DNA of 64,000 bases from Amycolatopsis mediterranei. Lineage in GTDB: Bacteria; Actinomycetota; Actinomycetes; Mycobacteriales; Pseudonocardiaceae. A program made the position numbers and the translations under genes. This document shows positions 25,516 through 34,534 of the stretch, piece after piece (positions within the stretch are counted from its first letter, which is position 1; every line of letters starts with the position of its first letter). Under the pieces are notes generated by a model. That model was not told the origin of the DNA. It did not search any database and saw nothing but the letters and a program-made list of their open reading frames with translations. The stretch lies in NCBI RefSeq assembly GCF_026017845.1, contig NZ_CP100416.1:8155857-8219856 (forward strand), read 5' to 3'.

Positions 25516-25883
25516 GGGCGCAGCTCCTCGATCGGGCCGGACGAGGTCTGACTGATCGAGAACTGCGCGAAGGGCACCAGCGACACGGCTTCTCCGGTGA
25601 CCGTCACGGTGACGTTGCGGCCGTCGGTCTCGGCGTGTGCGGCGACATCATGCAGCCAGGAGCCTGTGGCCCGGGTGACGTAGCCGGCCGCGGCCGAGGC
25701 GGCGGCCGCGGTGTCCACCGGCGGGAGCCGCGCCACGCGGACGCCGTCGCGTGCGGCTTCGAGCGCCACGCCGCGGCCCAGCAGGACTACGGCGACCTGC
25801 AGGATCGCCCAGGCGACCAGCAGGATGGCGCTGAAGATGATGGCCGCGGCGACGTTGTCGTCGCCGCGTTCCCCGGTCAGCAT
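25512..25883 (-). CDS. TadE-like pseudopilin (first)
   Basis: 123 residues with leader MLTGERGDDNVAAAIIFSAI and one transmembrane helix, then VALEAARDGVRVARL and an Ala-rich domain. Same architecture as its two downstream neighbours, consistent with a set of minor pilins. The start overlaps the pilin gene stop by one base. Confidence 0.78.
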   Translation of the reverse strand: MLTGERGDDNVAAAIIFSAILLVAWAILQVAVVLLGRGVALEAARDGVRVARLPPVDTAAAASAAAGYVTRATGSWLHDVAAHAETDGRNVTVTVTGEAVSLVPFAQFSISQTSSGPIEELRP

Positions 25884-26077
25884 CAGTGGCCGCCGATCAG
25901 CGGGAGCTTGCCGTTGACGAAGGCCGTGATCCCGGCGCCGATCAGCGTCGCCACGGTAATCCCGAGCGCGGCGTAGAAGGCCTTGGTGATGTTCTCATCG
26001 CCGCGTTCACCTTCGTCGGCGAACTGGCTCAGGCGCGTCTGCAGGTAGAGCCACCAGACGGTGATCTTGCCGAGCAT
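25883..26077 (-). CDS. Flp-type pilin-like small membrane protein
   Basis: 64 residues: a 27-residue charged leader (ending FADEGERGDENITKAFYA) and one hydrophobic helix (ALGITVATLIGAGITAFV). The position between TadC and the TadE-like genes, and the pilin-like leader with a charged residue before the helix, point to the major pilin subunit, to be cleaved by the prepilin peptidase at 39114. ATG 26077 has AAAGGGAGAAG upstream, the strongest ribosome site in the operon, which fits a highly produced subunit. Confidence 0.72.
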   Translation of the reverse strand: MLGKITVWWLYLQTRLSQFADEGERGDENITKAFYAALGITVATLIGAGITAFVNGKLPLIGGH

Positions 26078-26090
26078 GATCTTCTCCCTT

Positions 26091-26942
26091 TCAGGTGTGG
26101 AGCATCAGGTAGAGGCCGGGGAACGCGAGGAAGGCGATGAAGGCCAGGCCGAGCAGGGCGACGGGCATGTCCATGCGGTCCGAGCGGACCGACGAGCCGG
26201 TCTTGCGGTCGGCGAGCTGCTTTTCGTCCAGGGCGGCGGCTTTGGCGCGGAGGGTGTCGACGATGCTGGCGCCGTCCTGGCCGGCGCTCGCGATGATGTG
26301 CCCGATGTCCTTTAGCTCGCGGACGCCGGTTTCCTCGGCCAGCTCGGCGAAGCCGGCCCAGGGCATCCGGCCGCGGAGGACGGCTTCGTCGATGGCCAGC
26401 TTGATCCGCCGGAATGCCCAGCCGGTGCCGAGCATGGCCGGGTAGCGCAGTGCCTCCACCGGACCGCGGTCGCCGAGCCGTCCCAGCGCGACGAGCCGGC
26501 AGTAGGCGGCCAGCGCGCCGGAGAACGCCGCTCGTGCGTGCTTGACCTTGCTCTTCAGCATCACCACGGGAAGCTGCCAGCCGACGACCGCACCGCCCAC
26601 TGACGCCGCGCCTGTCAGCACGATCGGCGGTGCGGCTCCGACCAGCGCCAGCACGGTGGTTAGGACGGGGATCCACAGTGCACCGCCGAGCAGGAAGCCC
26701 ACGCGCTGGACCACAAAGGACTCACGCGACCGTCCGACCAGCGCGAGATCCGTGGGCTTCGCGGTCAGCTTCATCCGGTCGGCACGCACGACGACGGCGT
26801 CGAGCAGACCATCCGAGCCGCGCGGAGTTTCGTGGAGTACATCCGCGAGGCGTGGCCGTGTCGGTGCGAAGGCCGCCACAACCAGGATCACGCCGATCGC
26901 CGCCGTGATCGCCAGGACGATCAGCACCGCTTCGGTACTCAT
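26091..26942 (-). CDS. TadC-like type II/IV secretion inner-membrane protein
   Basis: 283 residues of the T2SSF family. A transmembrane helix at the N terminus (AVLIVLAITAAIGVILVVAAFAP), a second pair at about 80-125, the cytosolic T2SSF helical domain (about 130-240, DIGHIIASAGQDGASIVDTL) and a C-terminal span (ALLGLAFIAFLAFPGLYLML). Forms the membrane platform with TadB. ATG 26942 overlaps the tadB stop (ATGA). Confidence 0.85.
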   Translation of the reverse strand: MSTEAVLIVLAITAAIGVILVVAAFAPTRPRLADVLHETPRGSDGLLDAVVVRADRMKLTAKPTDLALVGRSRESFVVQRVGFLLGGALWIPVLTTVLALVGAAPPIVLTGAASVGGAVVGWQLPVVMLKSKVKHARAAFSGALAAYCRLVALGRLGDRGPVEALRYPAMLGTGWAFRRIKLAIDEAVLRGRMPWAGFAELAEETGVRELKDIGHIIASAGQDGASIVDTLRAKAAALDEKQLADRKTGSSVRSDRMDMPVALLGLAFIAFLAFPGLYLMLHT

Positions 26943-27790
26943 GACGGGTCCCGAAGAAGGAACCGCGGCGCCGGTGGCTCGACGCCAAGGCGACGCAACC
27001 AGACGACCGCGACGCCAACGACACCCAGCACCACGGCCAGCACCAGCTGCCCACCTACTGAGCTGTAGACCGAGGTGTAGCTGTCGCTGCCGAAGGCGGC
27101 GAAGCCGACGAACATCACCGCCCAGAGCCCGAGCAGGATCCGCGCGGCGGACCGCCGCCGGGCGCGTTCGGTCTCCGCGCCCCGTCGCGCCGCCACATCG
27201 GCGGCGACCTGCCGAGCCAAGGTGGTCAGCAACTCGGCAGTACCGGTCCCTTGCTGGTGAGCGACACACAGGCCGGCCGCCGCAGCGTCGCCGATCTGGT
27301 CGTCGACGTCGTCGGCGAACTGCAGCAGGGCGCCGGCGACGTCCCAGGTGCGCAGCCGCTGTCCGAGCGTGGTCACCTCGGCGCGGATCGCGGGCGCCAC
27401 GTCGTTGGCCGAGTCCAGCAGGGCGCCGACGAGGCCCGCGTTGCCGGCGCGCAGGACGTCCGCGAGGCCGCGCAGCCAATCCTCGAGTGCTTCCAGCCGC
27501 TCGATTCGCTGCTCGGCGAGCTTCCCCGCGCCGAATAGCCACGGCAGGAACGCGCCCGCTACCGCGAGGGCGATCCCGGCGACCGGCCAGCCGCTGACCA
27601 GCCAGACCAGCGCACCCGCACCGCAAGCCAGCCCCCACCGCGCCGAACTGCCGCGTCGGCCCAGGAGCCACCGTCGGCCATGGCGGAAGGCCGGCATGTC
27701 ATTCGGTTCGCGTCCGTAGATGCCGAGGGCAACGAGGGTGATTCCCAGGCCCGCTCCGGCGCCTGCCACGGTCAGGATGAACTCGGTCAT
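26939..27790 (-). CDS. TadB-like type II/IV secretion inner-membrane protein
   Basis: 283 residues, T2SSF family: two N-terminal membrane spans (TEFILTVAGAGAGLGITLV and about 50-85), a cytosolic helical domain (EDWLRGLADVLRAGNAGLVGALLDS, QQGTGTAELLTTLARQVAADV) and a C-terminal double span. Partner of TadC in the pilus platform. ATG 27790 overlaps the tadA stop (ATGA). Confidence 0.87.
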   Translation of the reverse strand: MTEFILTVAGAGAGLGITLVALGIYGREPNDMPAFRHGRRWLLGRRGSSARWGLACGAGALVWLVSGWPVAGIALAVAGAFLPWLFGAGKLAEQRIERLEALEDWLRGLADVLRAGNAGLVGALLDSANDVAPAIRAEVTTLGQRLRTWDVAGALLQFADDVDDQIGDAAAAGLCVAHQQGTGTAELLTTLARQVAADVAARRGAETERARRRSAARILLGLWAVMFVGFAAFGSDSYTSVYSSVGGQLVLAVVLGVVGVAVVWLRRLGVEPPAPRFLLRDPS

Positions 27791-29139
27791 CGTCGGCTCC
27801 GATCGGTCAGCCAGCCGCCGTCGCCGCCGCTGGTCAGCCAGGTCCGGTCGAAGCCTCCGCGCTCGTAGTCCTCGATGTCGGTCGGCAGGTTCCCGGTCGG
27901 CGCGGAACGTAAGCCGTCGGCTGAAGCGAACAGGTGCGTGCGGGCTGGGCGCCCGTACTCCCCGGGTTCGATGGACACGATTTCGGCGACGTGGCGATCG
28001 AGGCGGCCGGGTTGGTGCACGAGGTCGAGATGCACGATCAGGTCGATGGTGTTCGCGACGACCTCGTAGGCGAACTCGGGTGTCCAGGCCGCGTTCGTCT
28101 CCAGGCACAGCAGGACCATGCGGTGGATGGCCTGCGCGGCGCTGCGCGCGTGCAGCGTGGACAGCGACCCGGCGCCACCCGCGGCTAGCGCGTTGAGCAT
28201 CGGGACAATTTCGCCGCCACGGACCTCGCCGACGACCGTACGCGCGGTGTGCATCCGCAGCGACTGCCAGACCAGCCGCGGAAGATCCACCCCGCCGACC
28301 GGCCGGCCGTTCTCCCACCGCTCGGTGTTGCCCTCCCGCTCTTCGAACGCGACCACCGCGGGAAACCGCTCGCGATGCCGGTGCAGACCGAGTTCGAACT
28401 CCGTCTCCAGCGTCGCGAAGCGCTCGGTCGCCGGGACCTCCCAGCACAACGCCCGCAGCAGCGTCGTCTTCCCGGCCTTCTGCCGCCCGCAGATGACGAT
28501 GTTCTTCTCGGCGCGGACCGCCGCACGCAGCAGCGCCAGCTGAGCCGTCGACAGCATCCCGCGCTGTCGCAGCTCTTCCAGGCCAGCGGTGGGCAGCCGG
28601 TGCCGGCGGATCGAGACGTGCGGCCGGTCGGTGACGCCGATCGCCGCAGCCAGCCGCTCCCCGCCCGGCAGCTCCATGTTCAGCAGCGGACGCGCGTCGT
28701 TGATCGTGTGCTCGGTACGGCCCATCCGGGCGGCGATTCGCTGCAACCACTGCACGACCGCCTGGTCGGTCGGTGCGATCCGCGGCGCCCGGCCCACGCG
28801 ACCGTCGTGGTAGGACAGCCACACCGGGTCGCAGCCGATGATGTCGATGTTCTCCACCTCGTCATCGGCCAGCAAAGTCTCCAGGCGGCCGAGGCCGAAC
28901 ATCTCCGCCAGCACGCTGGACCGGACTGCCTGCTCCTGTTCGACGTCGAGGAACGGGCGGCCGGACCCGGCCCACTCCTTGATGACCGTTGCGAGGGCGT
29001 CGTCGAGCAGGATCTCCGCGATCGCACGCTCGTCCCGCTCCCCTGACGCGATCTTCTGTTGCACGAGCGGCGCCAGGCGCTGCTGCACCCGCTCGACGAT
29101 CTCGTCGATGCCGGCGAACGCGGCGAGGTCAACGGACAT
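27787..29139 (-). CDS. tadA: TadA/CpaF-type secretion ATPase
   Basis: A 450-residue VirB11/GspE-superfamily ATPase that powers pilus assembly from the cytosolic face. Features: N-terminal helical domain, AEMFGLGRLETLLADDEVENI, RPLLNMELPGGERLAAAIG with the HVSIRRHR basic segment, Walker A GRQKAGKTT (about residue 235), Walker B region RTVVGEVRGGEIVPML and the His box GAGSLSTLHARSA. ATG 29139; overlaps the TadZ-like gene by 11 bases. This is the best-conserved member and fixes the identity of the operon. Confidence 0.95.
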   Translation of the reverse strand: MSVDLAAFAGIDEIVERVQQRLAPLVQQKIASGERDERAIAEILLDDALATVIKEWAGSGRPFLDVEQEQAVRSSVLAEMFGLGRLETLLADDEVENIDIIGCDPVWLSYHDGRVGRAPRIAPTDQAVVQWLQRIAARMGRTEHTINDARPLLNMELPGGERLAAAIGVTDRPHVSIRRHRLPTAGLEELRQRGMLSTAQLALLRAAVRAEKNIVICGRQKAGKTTLLRALCWEVPATERFATLETEFELGLHRHRERFPAVVAFEEREGNTERWENGRPVGGVDLPRLVWQSLRMHTARTVVGEVRGGEIVPMLNALAAGGAGSLSTLHARSAAQAIHRMVLLCLETNAAWTPEFAYEVVANTIDLIVHLDLVHQPGRLDRHVAEIVSIEPGEYGRPARTHLFASADGLRSAPTGNLPTDIEDYERGGFDRTWLTSGGDGGWLTDRSRR

Positions 29140-29935
29140 GGTCGTTCACCACCGGGTGTGGCTTTCGCAGCCAGCTCATCCGCTCCATCGCGCGGCGGCC
29201 GACCTCGCCGGCCGTCTTCCGGGCGTGGGTCAGCAGCGGCGACGTCTCGAACCTCCGGCCAGGCCGGTGCAGGTCGGAGAACTGCGCCGCAGTCACCGGG
29301 TCCCACGGCAGCGCACCGACGACGTGCAGGCCGAGTTCCTTCCCGATCTCGCCGTGCGGATAGCGCTGGTAGATCCGCGGGTCCGGATCAGCGACCAGGA
29401 CCACGAGTCCATCGTGGTCGAAGACGCCGTGCTCCTCCCGGATCACGTCCACAGCCTTCGCAAGCGCTTGCAGCGAACCGCGACAGTTGCACACGACCGC
29501 CACGACCAGGTCAGCCTCCGACAACACCGCGGCCGCGGTGGCCCGGCTGTGGAACCGGCCGCAGTCGGCGAGGACGTCGACGGTCTCCAGGTCGAGGAAC
29601 AACGACGTCAGCCGGCGCCAATCCAGGCTGCAGGCTTCCCGCGGAGAACCCACGCCGGGCAGGAGATGATGGCGGCCGGTGCCGTCCGGCAGGACGCGCA
29701 GCTGGCTCGACATCGCCCGGTGCAGCGGCATGGTCCGCGCCTGCAGCATCAGCTCGAACACGCCGGTCTTTCCGTGGGTGCCGTCGGGGTCGAACACGCT
29801 GAGCGCGCGCCCGCCCGCCGGGTCGCACTCGGCGACGACGGCGTGCCGCGGCCAGACCCAGCCCAGAGCCAGTGCCGCCGTCGAAACGCCGGGGCTGCCG
29901 TTCACCGAGATGAAGGAGATCAACACGTCGATCAC
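29129..29935 (-). CDS. TadZ/CpaE-like MinD-superfamily protein
   Basis: 268 residues, ParA/MinD-like fold: ISFISVNGSPGVSTAALALG is the P-loop position, AECDPAGGRA the switch Asp, VDVLADCGRF the Walker B equivalent. The deviant P-loop has no Lys (SPGVSTAA), as seen in divergent TadZ proteins, so ATP hydrolysis may be absent. TadZ localises the Tad machine at the cell pole. GTG 29935 overlaps the SAF gene stop (GTGA). Confidence 0.78.
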   Translation of the reverse strand: MIDVLISFISVNGSPGVSTAALALGWVWPRHAVVAECDPAGGRALSVFDPDGTHGKTGVFELMLQARTMPLHRAMSSQLRVLPDGTGRHHLLPGVGSPREACSLDWRRLTSLFLDLETVDVLADCGRFHSRATAAAVLSEADLVVAVVCNCRGSLQALAKAVDVIREEHGVFDHDGLVVLVADPDPRIYQRYPHGEIGKELGLHVVGALPWDPVTAAQFSDLHRPGRRFETSPLLTHARKTAGEVGRRAMERMSWLRKPHPVVNDHVR

Positions 29936-30597
29936 CGGTCCTTCGGCAACACGACGATCGCGACACCGCCGGCCGAGGCCCGGGATGCCAACTGGACGCC
30001 GTTCGCCTCCGGCACGACGACGTCGATCACCTGCGTCGAGGTCGCGTCGCGGTCGCTCACGCTGATCACCGCACCGCGAACCGGCGCCCACGCCTCGGCA
30101 GCGGTTCCCGCGACACCAGCGGGAACAAGAAGGATCGGCTGGCGAGGTTGCAACGGCGCCGCGGGCAGCTGCCCCGGCTTCACTGGCACACCGATCAGCT
30201 GCTGCCCGGCGCCCGGGACGATGGCCGGGTCCGTCACCGCGTCGGGCGTCACGATCTCGCCCGGCTGCAGGTCGGTCGGGGACGTCCGGCCGACGACGTC
30301 GAACCGCCGATCCCACGGCAACGGCCGGACACCGGGGTCGGGCCGGACCTGGACCTCGCGCAAGGCATCGGCGGTGATGACCTCGCCGTACCGGACCGGC
30401 CGGGCGACGCCGACCGCGGCCACTGCCTCGTCGGTCGCGCGGAAGACCCACACGACCCCGGCAGCGGAGAGCGCGGACAGCACTAGGCCGAGCAGGACGA
30501 GCAGCTTGGAGCGGCGTCGTCGCGGCGGCCGGAGCGGAACCGGTGCCGGAGGTGGAGCGTCGGGAACGCCGCGCAGCGGCTGCACCCGCGTGGTCAT
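29932..30597 (-). CDS. SAF-domain protein (CpaB/RcpC-like)
   Basis: 221 residues: a Pro/Arg-rich cytosolic start, one membrane helix (LLVLLGLVLSALSAAGVVWVF) and an outer SAF domain (PVRYGEVITADALREVQVRP; DLQPGEIVTPDAV). CpaB/RcpC-type proteins accompany Tad secretion channels and may contact peptidoglycan. ATG 30597 overlaps the upstream stop (ATGA). Confidence 0.82.
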   Translation of the reverse strand: MTTRVQPLRGVPDAPPPAPVPLRPPRRRRSKLLVLLGLVLSALSAAGVVWVFRATDEAVAAVGVARPVRYGEVITADALREVQVRPDPGVRPLPWDRRFDVVGRTSPTDLQPGEIVTPDAVTDPAIVPGAGQQLIGVPVKPGQLPAAPLQPRQPILLVPAGVAGTAAEAWAPVRGAVISVSDRDATSTQVIDVVVPEANGVQLASRASAGGVAIVVLPKDR

Positions 30598-31481
30598 CGC
30601 GGGCCCCGGGTGTTCAGGGTTCGGATCTCCCGGACCGGCAGTTGCGCCGACGAGGTCAGCGCCATCGTCCGGAACGCGCTCTGCCCACCGCCCGACCAGC
30701 GGATCTCCCACCGGCTCGTCGCGTCGATCCCAGCCACTCCCCCGGCGACGAGGTCGCGGTAGACGTGGCCGCACGTCGGTGACGGCTGTCCGGCCAGGCC
30801 GTCGGTGAACTCGGCGCCCGGCCCCGGACAGCTGACCGTGATCCCGTCCCCCATCGACCAGTCGATCTTGGCCAAGGTGGCCGTGGCGGTGACCGTGATC
30901 GAGCCGGCACTCGCGGTCCGCGTCACCGGGCCCACCGTGGCCTCGCGGCGGGCGGTCCACATCCAGACCGGGAAGCCGATCGTCGCGCCGTGCGGCGAAT
31001 CCGCCGGCGGAGCGAGCCGGATGTCCGGGGCCGACAACCCCATCTCCGAGATGGCCTGCTCGGCCAGCGCCGCCGGCGACACTTGCGGGACGACGACCGG
31101 CTGTCCGTTCGGGGCGAACACCACCCGCGGCCATCCCTGCAGGGCACCACCGCCCTGGCAGATCAGGAGCTTCAACGAGCCTTCTGACGGCGAGTGTCCA
31201 CCCCACAGCGGGTCACCGGCGGGCGGAGGAGTCCACGGCTGGTCCACGCAGGACGGCCGCGGCCCTCCGGATGCGCCAGCTTGGTGGCCCGGGCCTGTCC
31301 CGCGCTGCGGCTTATCGCCTGCCGCCGTGCCGCCGGGCCGCCCCGGGTCGGTGGCCGCCACCCAGCAGATCCCGCGGGTGCCGGCCGACTCGCATTGGCC
31401 TGTGCCTGCCTGGCCATACGCCACCGCGGGCACAGCCGCCGCGACGAGGCCGGCCGCAAGGACACAGCTTCCCTTCAGCAT
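30594..31481 (-). CDS. Secreted protein of the Tad operon, function unknown
   Basis: 295 residues with a Sec signal peptide (MLKGSCVLAAGLVAAAVPAVAYGQA). The mature part is Gly/Pro-rich at first (to about 110), then a beta-rich domain (VFAPNGQPVVVPQVSP; GFPVWMWTARREATVGPV; SITVTATATLAKIDWSMG) with several Cys. Actinomycete Tad loci often have such a secreted partner, sometimes named ATP/GTP-binding without support. No motif for a function. It overlaps the lipoprotein gene by 7 bases. Confidence 0.72.
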   Translation of the reverse strand: MLKGSCVLAAGLVAAAVPAVAYGQAGTGQCESAGTRGICWVAATDPGRPGGTAAGDKPQRGTGPGHQAGASGGPRPSCVDQPWTPPPAGDPLWGGHSPSEGSLKLLICQGGGALQGWPRVVFAPNGQPVVVPQVSPAALAEQAISEMGLSAPDIRLAPPADSPHGATIGFPVWMWTARREATVGPVTRTASAGSITVTATATLAKIDWSMGDGITVSCPGPGAEFTDGLAGQPSPTCGHVYRDLVAGGVAGIDATSRWEIRWSGGGQSAFRTMALTSSAQLPVREIRTLNTRGPR

Positions 31482-32047
31482 CGTTTCTCCAGACGTGGTT
31501 GAACTTGCTGAACCAGCCACCGATCGGCGTCCGGGTACTGGACGACCTGGGCCTCGAATTCGTATCGCCGCGGCTGAGCCGGATTATCGAGATTTCGGCC
31601 GGTCTCACCGGCCTTGTCGCTGACCAGGTGCACGTCGGTGGCGTCGAGGCAGTCGGTGATGACCACCCTCGGCGGCCGGCCGAGCGACACCGTGGTCGCC
31701 TTCGGCGCCCGCCCGTACCGGCCGACGACGTGCGCCGGAACGGACACGAGGTTGGCGACCTCGTTCACGTAGTCCGTCAGCGCCGGATCGGCCATCGCCT
31801 TCGCCAGCTCCGGCCGCCAATCCTTCCCGCGTGGAGAATGCCCGGCTTGTTCACTGATCTGCCAGTACGACTCGTAGGCGGCCAACGCGGACTGAGCGGC
31901 ATCATCGTCGGGACTTTTCGGATCCGGCGGAAGCGAGACGCTGGAAGGTGACGCACTCGGCGCCGTTCCCTGCGTATCCCCCGCACAACTGACCAATCCG
32001 GCCGAAACGAGAACGAGCGCCACTACGGACAACCAGCTTTCCGTCAT
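31475..32047 (-). CDS. Lipoprotein, first gene of the Tad operon
   Basis: 190 residues with a lipoprotein signal (SVVALVLVSAGLVSC, lipobox LVSC), an acidic Pro/Ser linker and a C-terminal domain reminiscent of NTF2/SnoaL-like lipoproteins (AAYESYWQISEQAG; PRVVITDCLDATDVHLV; YEFEAQVVQYPDADRWLV). Cell-surface side of the membrane. ATG 32047 with GAGAGG upstream. The operon promoter should lie at 32048-32128. Confidence 0.75.
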   Translation of the reverse strand: MTESWLSVVALVLVSAGLVSCAGDTQGTAPSASPSSVSLPPDPKSPDDDAAQSALAAYESYWQISEQAGHSPRGKDWRPELAKAMADPALTDYVNEVANLVSVPAHVVGRYGRAPKATTVSLGRPPRVVITDCLDATDVHLVSDKAGETGRNLDNPAQPRRYEFEAQVVQYPDADRWLVQQVQPRLEKRC

Positions 32048-32128
32048 TGTTCAAACCTCTCTGACGACCGTTGATATGGCCATCAAACCGGCAGAGCGCG
32101 ACGACGTTGATCTGTTCACTCGGATGTG

Positions 32129-32470
32129 TCAGGCCGGGCCGTAGTATCCGGGGGCGCAACCCACGCCACCGTTCCACCACGCGCCGGTCACGCGCCATCT
32201 GATGACCGGCTGCAGGTCCGTCACGCCTGGCCCGACGCAGTAGTGATAGATGTTCCCCCAGACGTCTTGGACGTCGAGCATGACAGTGGAACCCGTCCCG
32301 CCGTCACAGTGACGGTACTGTCCCCATTCCAGATACCCGCAGTGTTCCGCCATCGTGTGCGGGACAGCTGCATCGGCAGCCGACACGGAGACGCATCCGA
32401 ACATGGCGATCACCGCTGAGGCCGCGCTAATGATCCGACCTGCCCCGCGAAATATTTTCGAGTTTGACAT
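32129..32470 (-). CDS. Small secreted Cys-rich protein (DUF6355-like)
   Basis: 113 residues. Signal peptide (about 1-36, ISAASAVIAMFGCVSVSAADA) then a mature domain of about 75 residues: CGYLEWGQYRHCDGG, VDLQ-like strand VMLDVQDVWGNIYHYCVGPG and a Trp/Gly tail. The C-G-Y ... H-C ... D-V-W-G ... CVGPG pattern resembles DUF6355, a family found beside natural-product and envelope genes, function unknown. ATG 32470 with GGAGGA upstream. Confidence 0.68.
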   Translation of the reverse strand: MSNSKIFRGAGRIISAASAVIAMFGCVSVSAADAAVPHTMAEHCGYLEWGQYRHCDGGTGSTVMLDVQDVWGNIYHYCVGPGVTDLQPVIRWRVTGAWWNGGVGCAPGYYGPA

Positions 32471-32606
32471 TCCGTCCTCCAAACCAGTCCATGTTCTTGC
32501 TATGGATCCGGTCTACCGGCGGACGTCCCACGCACTGCAAACGGTGCATGACGCGGACTTTGAGGTACGCATGGGAAATAGCCGTGATTTCACCTTGTCA
32601 GCGACC

Positions 32607-33318
32607 TCATGGGCGATCAAGGCAGAAGTCGACCGCCGTGAAGAGATCGGTTTCCCTGAAGTCCAGCAACGGTTTACGGCCGGTGATCGTGCCTTCGGCG
32701 AGGTCCGCGGACAGACCGTAGTCGAACAATTCGGCGCGGATGCGGTACTTCGTGCCAGGGGTCGGCGTCACCGCCCAGCAGCGCCACGTGATGCCGTCCT
32801 CGTCAGCTTTCGGGCTGAGGTCTTCGCAGCTACCCTGCGTCTGTTGGAGGGGGAGTGCCCTCGCGCGGCGGCAGTTGGACTCCTCGCTCGTCGAGGAGCT
32901 GGATTTGCAACCCGTAGCTCCGGTCCTTGTAGCCGAGAAGCGACACGCGAACGAAAACCATGTCGCCTGGCATCGGACTGACGTTCTGTGGCCGGGTCGT
33001 GTCAGTGTCGCCCATCCTCTGCAGATAGCCGGTGTAGTCGACGGCATGTTCGACCGCGATGTGGTCGATAGTGGCGCCGAGCTTTTCGCGAGGTCTTAGG
33101 TCCGGGGTGACCGTGTAAACAGCGGCATACACGCCGGCCACGGTCGTTGCCACCAAGCCGACGAACGTCAGCAGGCCGACGAGTAAGCCCTTGAGCGCAA
33201 AGGACCGACGCTTCGTTCCCACAGGTCGGTCTTCCACCGGGGATTCGGCGCCTTCGGACGAGCTGCTCTCCTCCTCGGTCTCGCCCGAATCCGTGTCGTC
33301 CGCCGACGCTTCCGCCAT
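32607..33318 (-). pseudogene. Membrane-anchored protein with a frameshift
   Basis: Frame A (33318 to 32830) gives an acidic N terminus, one membrane helix (ALKGLLVGLLTFVGLVATTVAGVYAA) and an extracellular start, stopping at TAG 32830-32832. A second frame continues the same kind of protein without gap (SCEDLSPKADEDGITWRCW ... LFTAVDFCLDRP) down to 32607. The junction is at a run of five G on the plus strand (32849-32853). A single-base change would join the two into about 236 residues. Real decay or a sequencing error cannot be told apart. No family recognised. Confidence 0.6.
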
Positions 33319-33328
33319 GGACAGAAGC

Positions 33329-34534
33329 TCAGCTTCGGTGACGCCTCACACAGCCGTAATTCGCTTCCCAGTCGATGTGGTGCTGGGTCAGCCACACCGC
33401 CGTGTTCCGCGGCCCGCCCTTGAGACGCTTGCGGATCGCCATGTCGCGGAGAATCCGCTTGACCGGCCCCGGAGTTGCCGTGCCGCCCATCCGAGCGCTG
33501 GTCGCCACCAAGCGCTCGACTCGCTCCCGGCGCTGCCCTTCATAGATTCGGAACGCGTCGGCGACGTCCGGCACGTCGCGCAGGCACTTCGCCAGGACGA
33601 TGGCGTCCTCCATCGCCATCGACGCGCCGTGTCCGGCATTCGGCGCCGCGGCGTGCGCCGCGTCGCCGATGACGATCATCCGGCCCGTATGCCAGGTCGG
33701 GGTGGACGCGATGTCGTACCCGTTGCTTGCCCGGATCTCCTCCGACGCTTCGACAATCGCAGACGCCGGCGACCGGTCTCCCCGAAGCAGCACCGTGGCT
33801 TGCCTCTTCCAGCCCTCGAGCGACGTCTCCGCCAACTCGGCTTTCCTCATCTCCGGGCCTGGCAGGTTCACGAACCACCATGTCTCACCGGTGGGCGCGG
33901 TCGTGTAGGCGAAAAAGACCCGCTTGCCGTAGATCATCCGGTACACGCCCGGCACCGGATCGACGGGCGCCCGCCTGGCATAGCCGCACAGCACGACCGT
34001 CCCGGTGTAGCGCGGCTCGGGCGCGTCCGGTTCGATGAGCACGCGGGTCGCCGAGTGGATGCCGTCGGCGCCGATCAGCAGGTCGCCTTCTCTGCGGGTG
34101 CCGTCCGCGAAGACCGCCGCCACGCTCTGATCGAGGTCGGTGTCCACGTCGTCGAGCCGCTTGTCGTGCTCGATCTTGATCCCGCGGCGCACGGCCTCGT
34201 CGTGCAGCACCCGGTACAGCTCGGCCCGCTTGATCGTGTGCGGCCCGTACGCGCCGGTCGAGCCGCCGCCGATGGGCGCTTCACCCAGCAGCTTGCCCGA
34301 TCCGCTCCAGAACAACGCTCGGTCGGCCGGGAACGACGCCTCCAGCACCGGCTTGTCGGCATCGATGGCGTGCAGCGCGTCAAAGCCGTTGTTCATGATC
34401 GTCATGAAAGCGCCGACGTCGTCTGCACCTTCCGGGTATGCCTCGTAGACAACGGAGTCGATACCCGCCTTCTGGAGCGCCATCGCCGCGACCGGCCCCG
34501 CGATGCCTCCGCCGATGATCAACGCCTTGGTCAT
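33329..34534 (-). CDS. FAD-dependent monooxygenase (PHBH/salicylate-hydroxylase type)
   Basis: A 401-residue group A flavin monooxygenase. Rossmann FAD motif ALIIGGGIAGPVAAMALQKAG at the start, DGIHSATR (DG motif) near 155, and the second FAD motif GRMIVIGDAAHAAAPNAGHG near 285. Such enzymes hydroxylate or epoxidise small aromatic or olefinic substrates with NAD(P)H and O2. It is the last gene of a four-gene operon with regulator, ImmA-type protease and membrane protein, each coupled by four-base overlaps (ATGA at 34531-34534), so it probably makes or modifies a signal or small metabolite. Confidence 0.88.
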   Translation of the reverse strand: MTKALIIGGGIAGPVAAMALQKAGIDSVVYEAYPEGADDVGAFMTIMNNGFDALHAIDADKPVLEASFPADRALFWSGSGKLLGEAPIGGGSTGAYGPHTIKRAELYRVLHDEAVRRGIKIEHDKRLDDVDTDLDQSVAAVFADGTRREGDLLIGADGIHSATRVLIEPDAPEPRYTGTVVLCGYARRAPVDPVPGVYRMIYGKRVFFAYTTAPTGETWWFVNLPGPEMRKAELAETSLEGWKRQATVLLRGDRSPASAIVEASEEIRASNGYDIASTPTWHTGRMIVIGDAAHAAAPNAGHGASMAMEDAIVLAKCLRDVPDVADAFRIYEGQRRERVERLVATSARMGGTATPGPVKRILRDMAIRKRLKGGPRNTAVWLTQHHIDWEANYGCVRRHRS

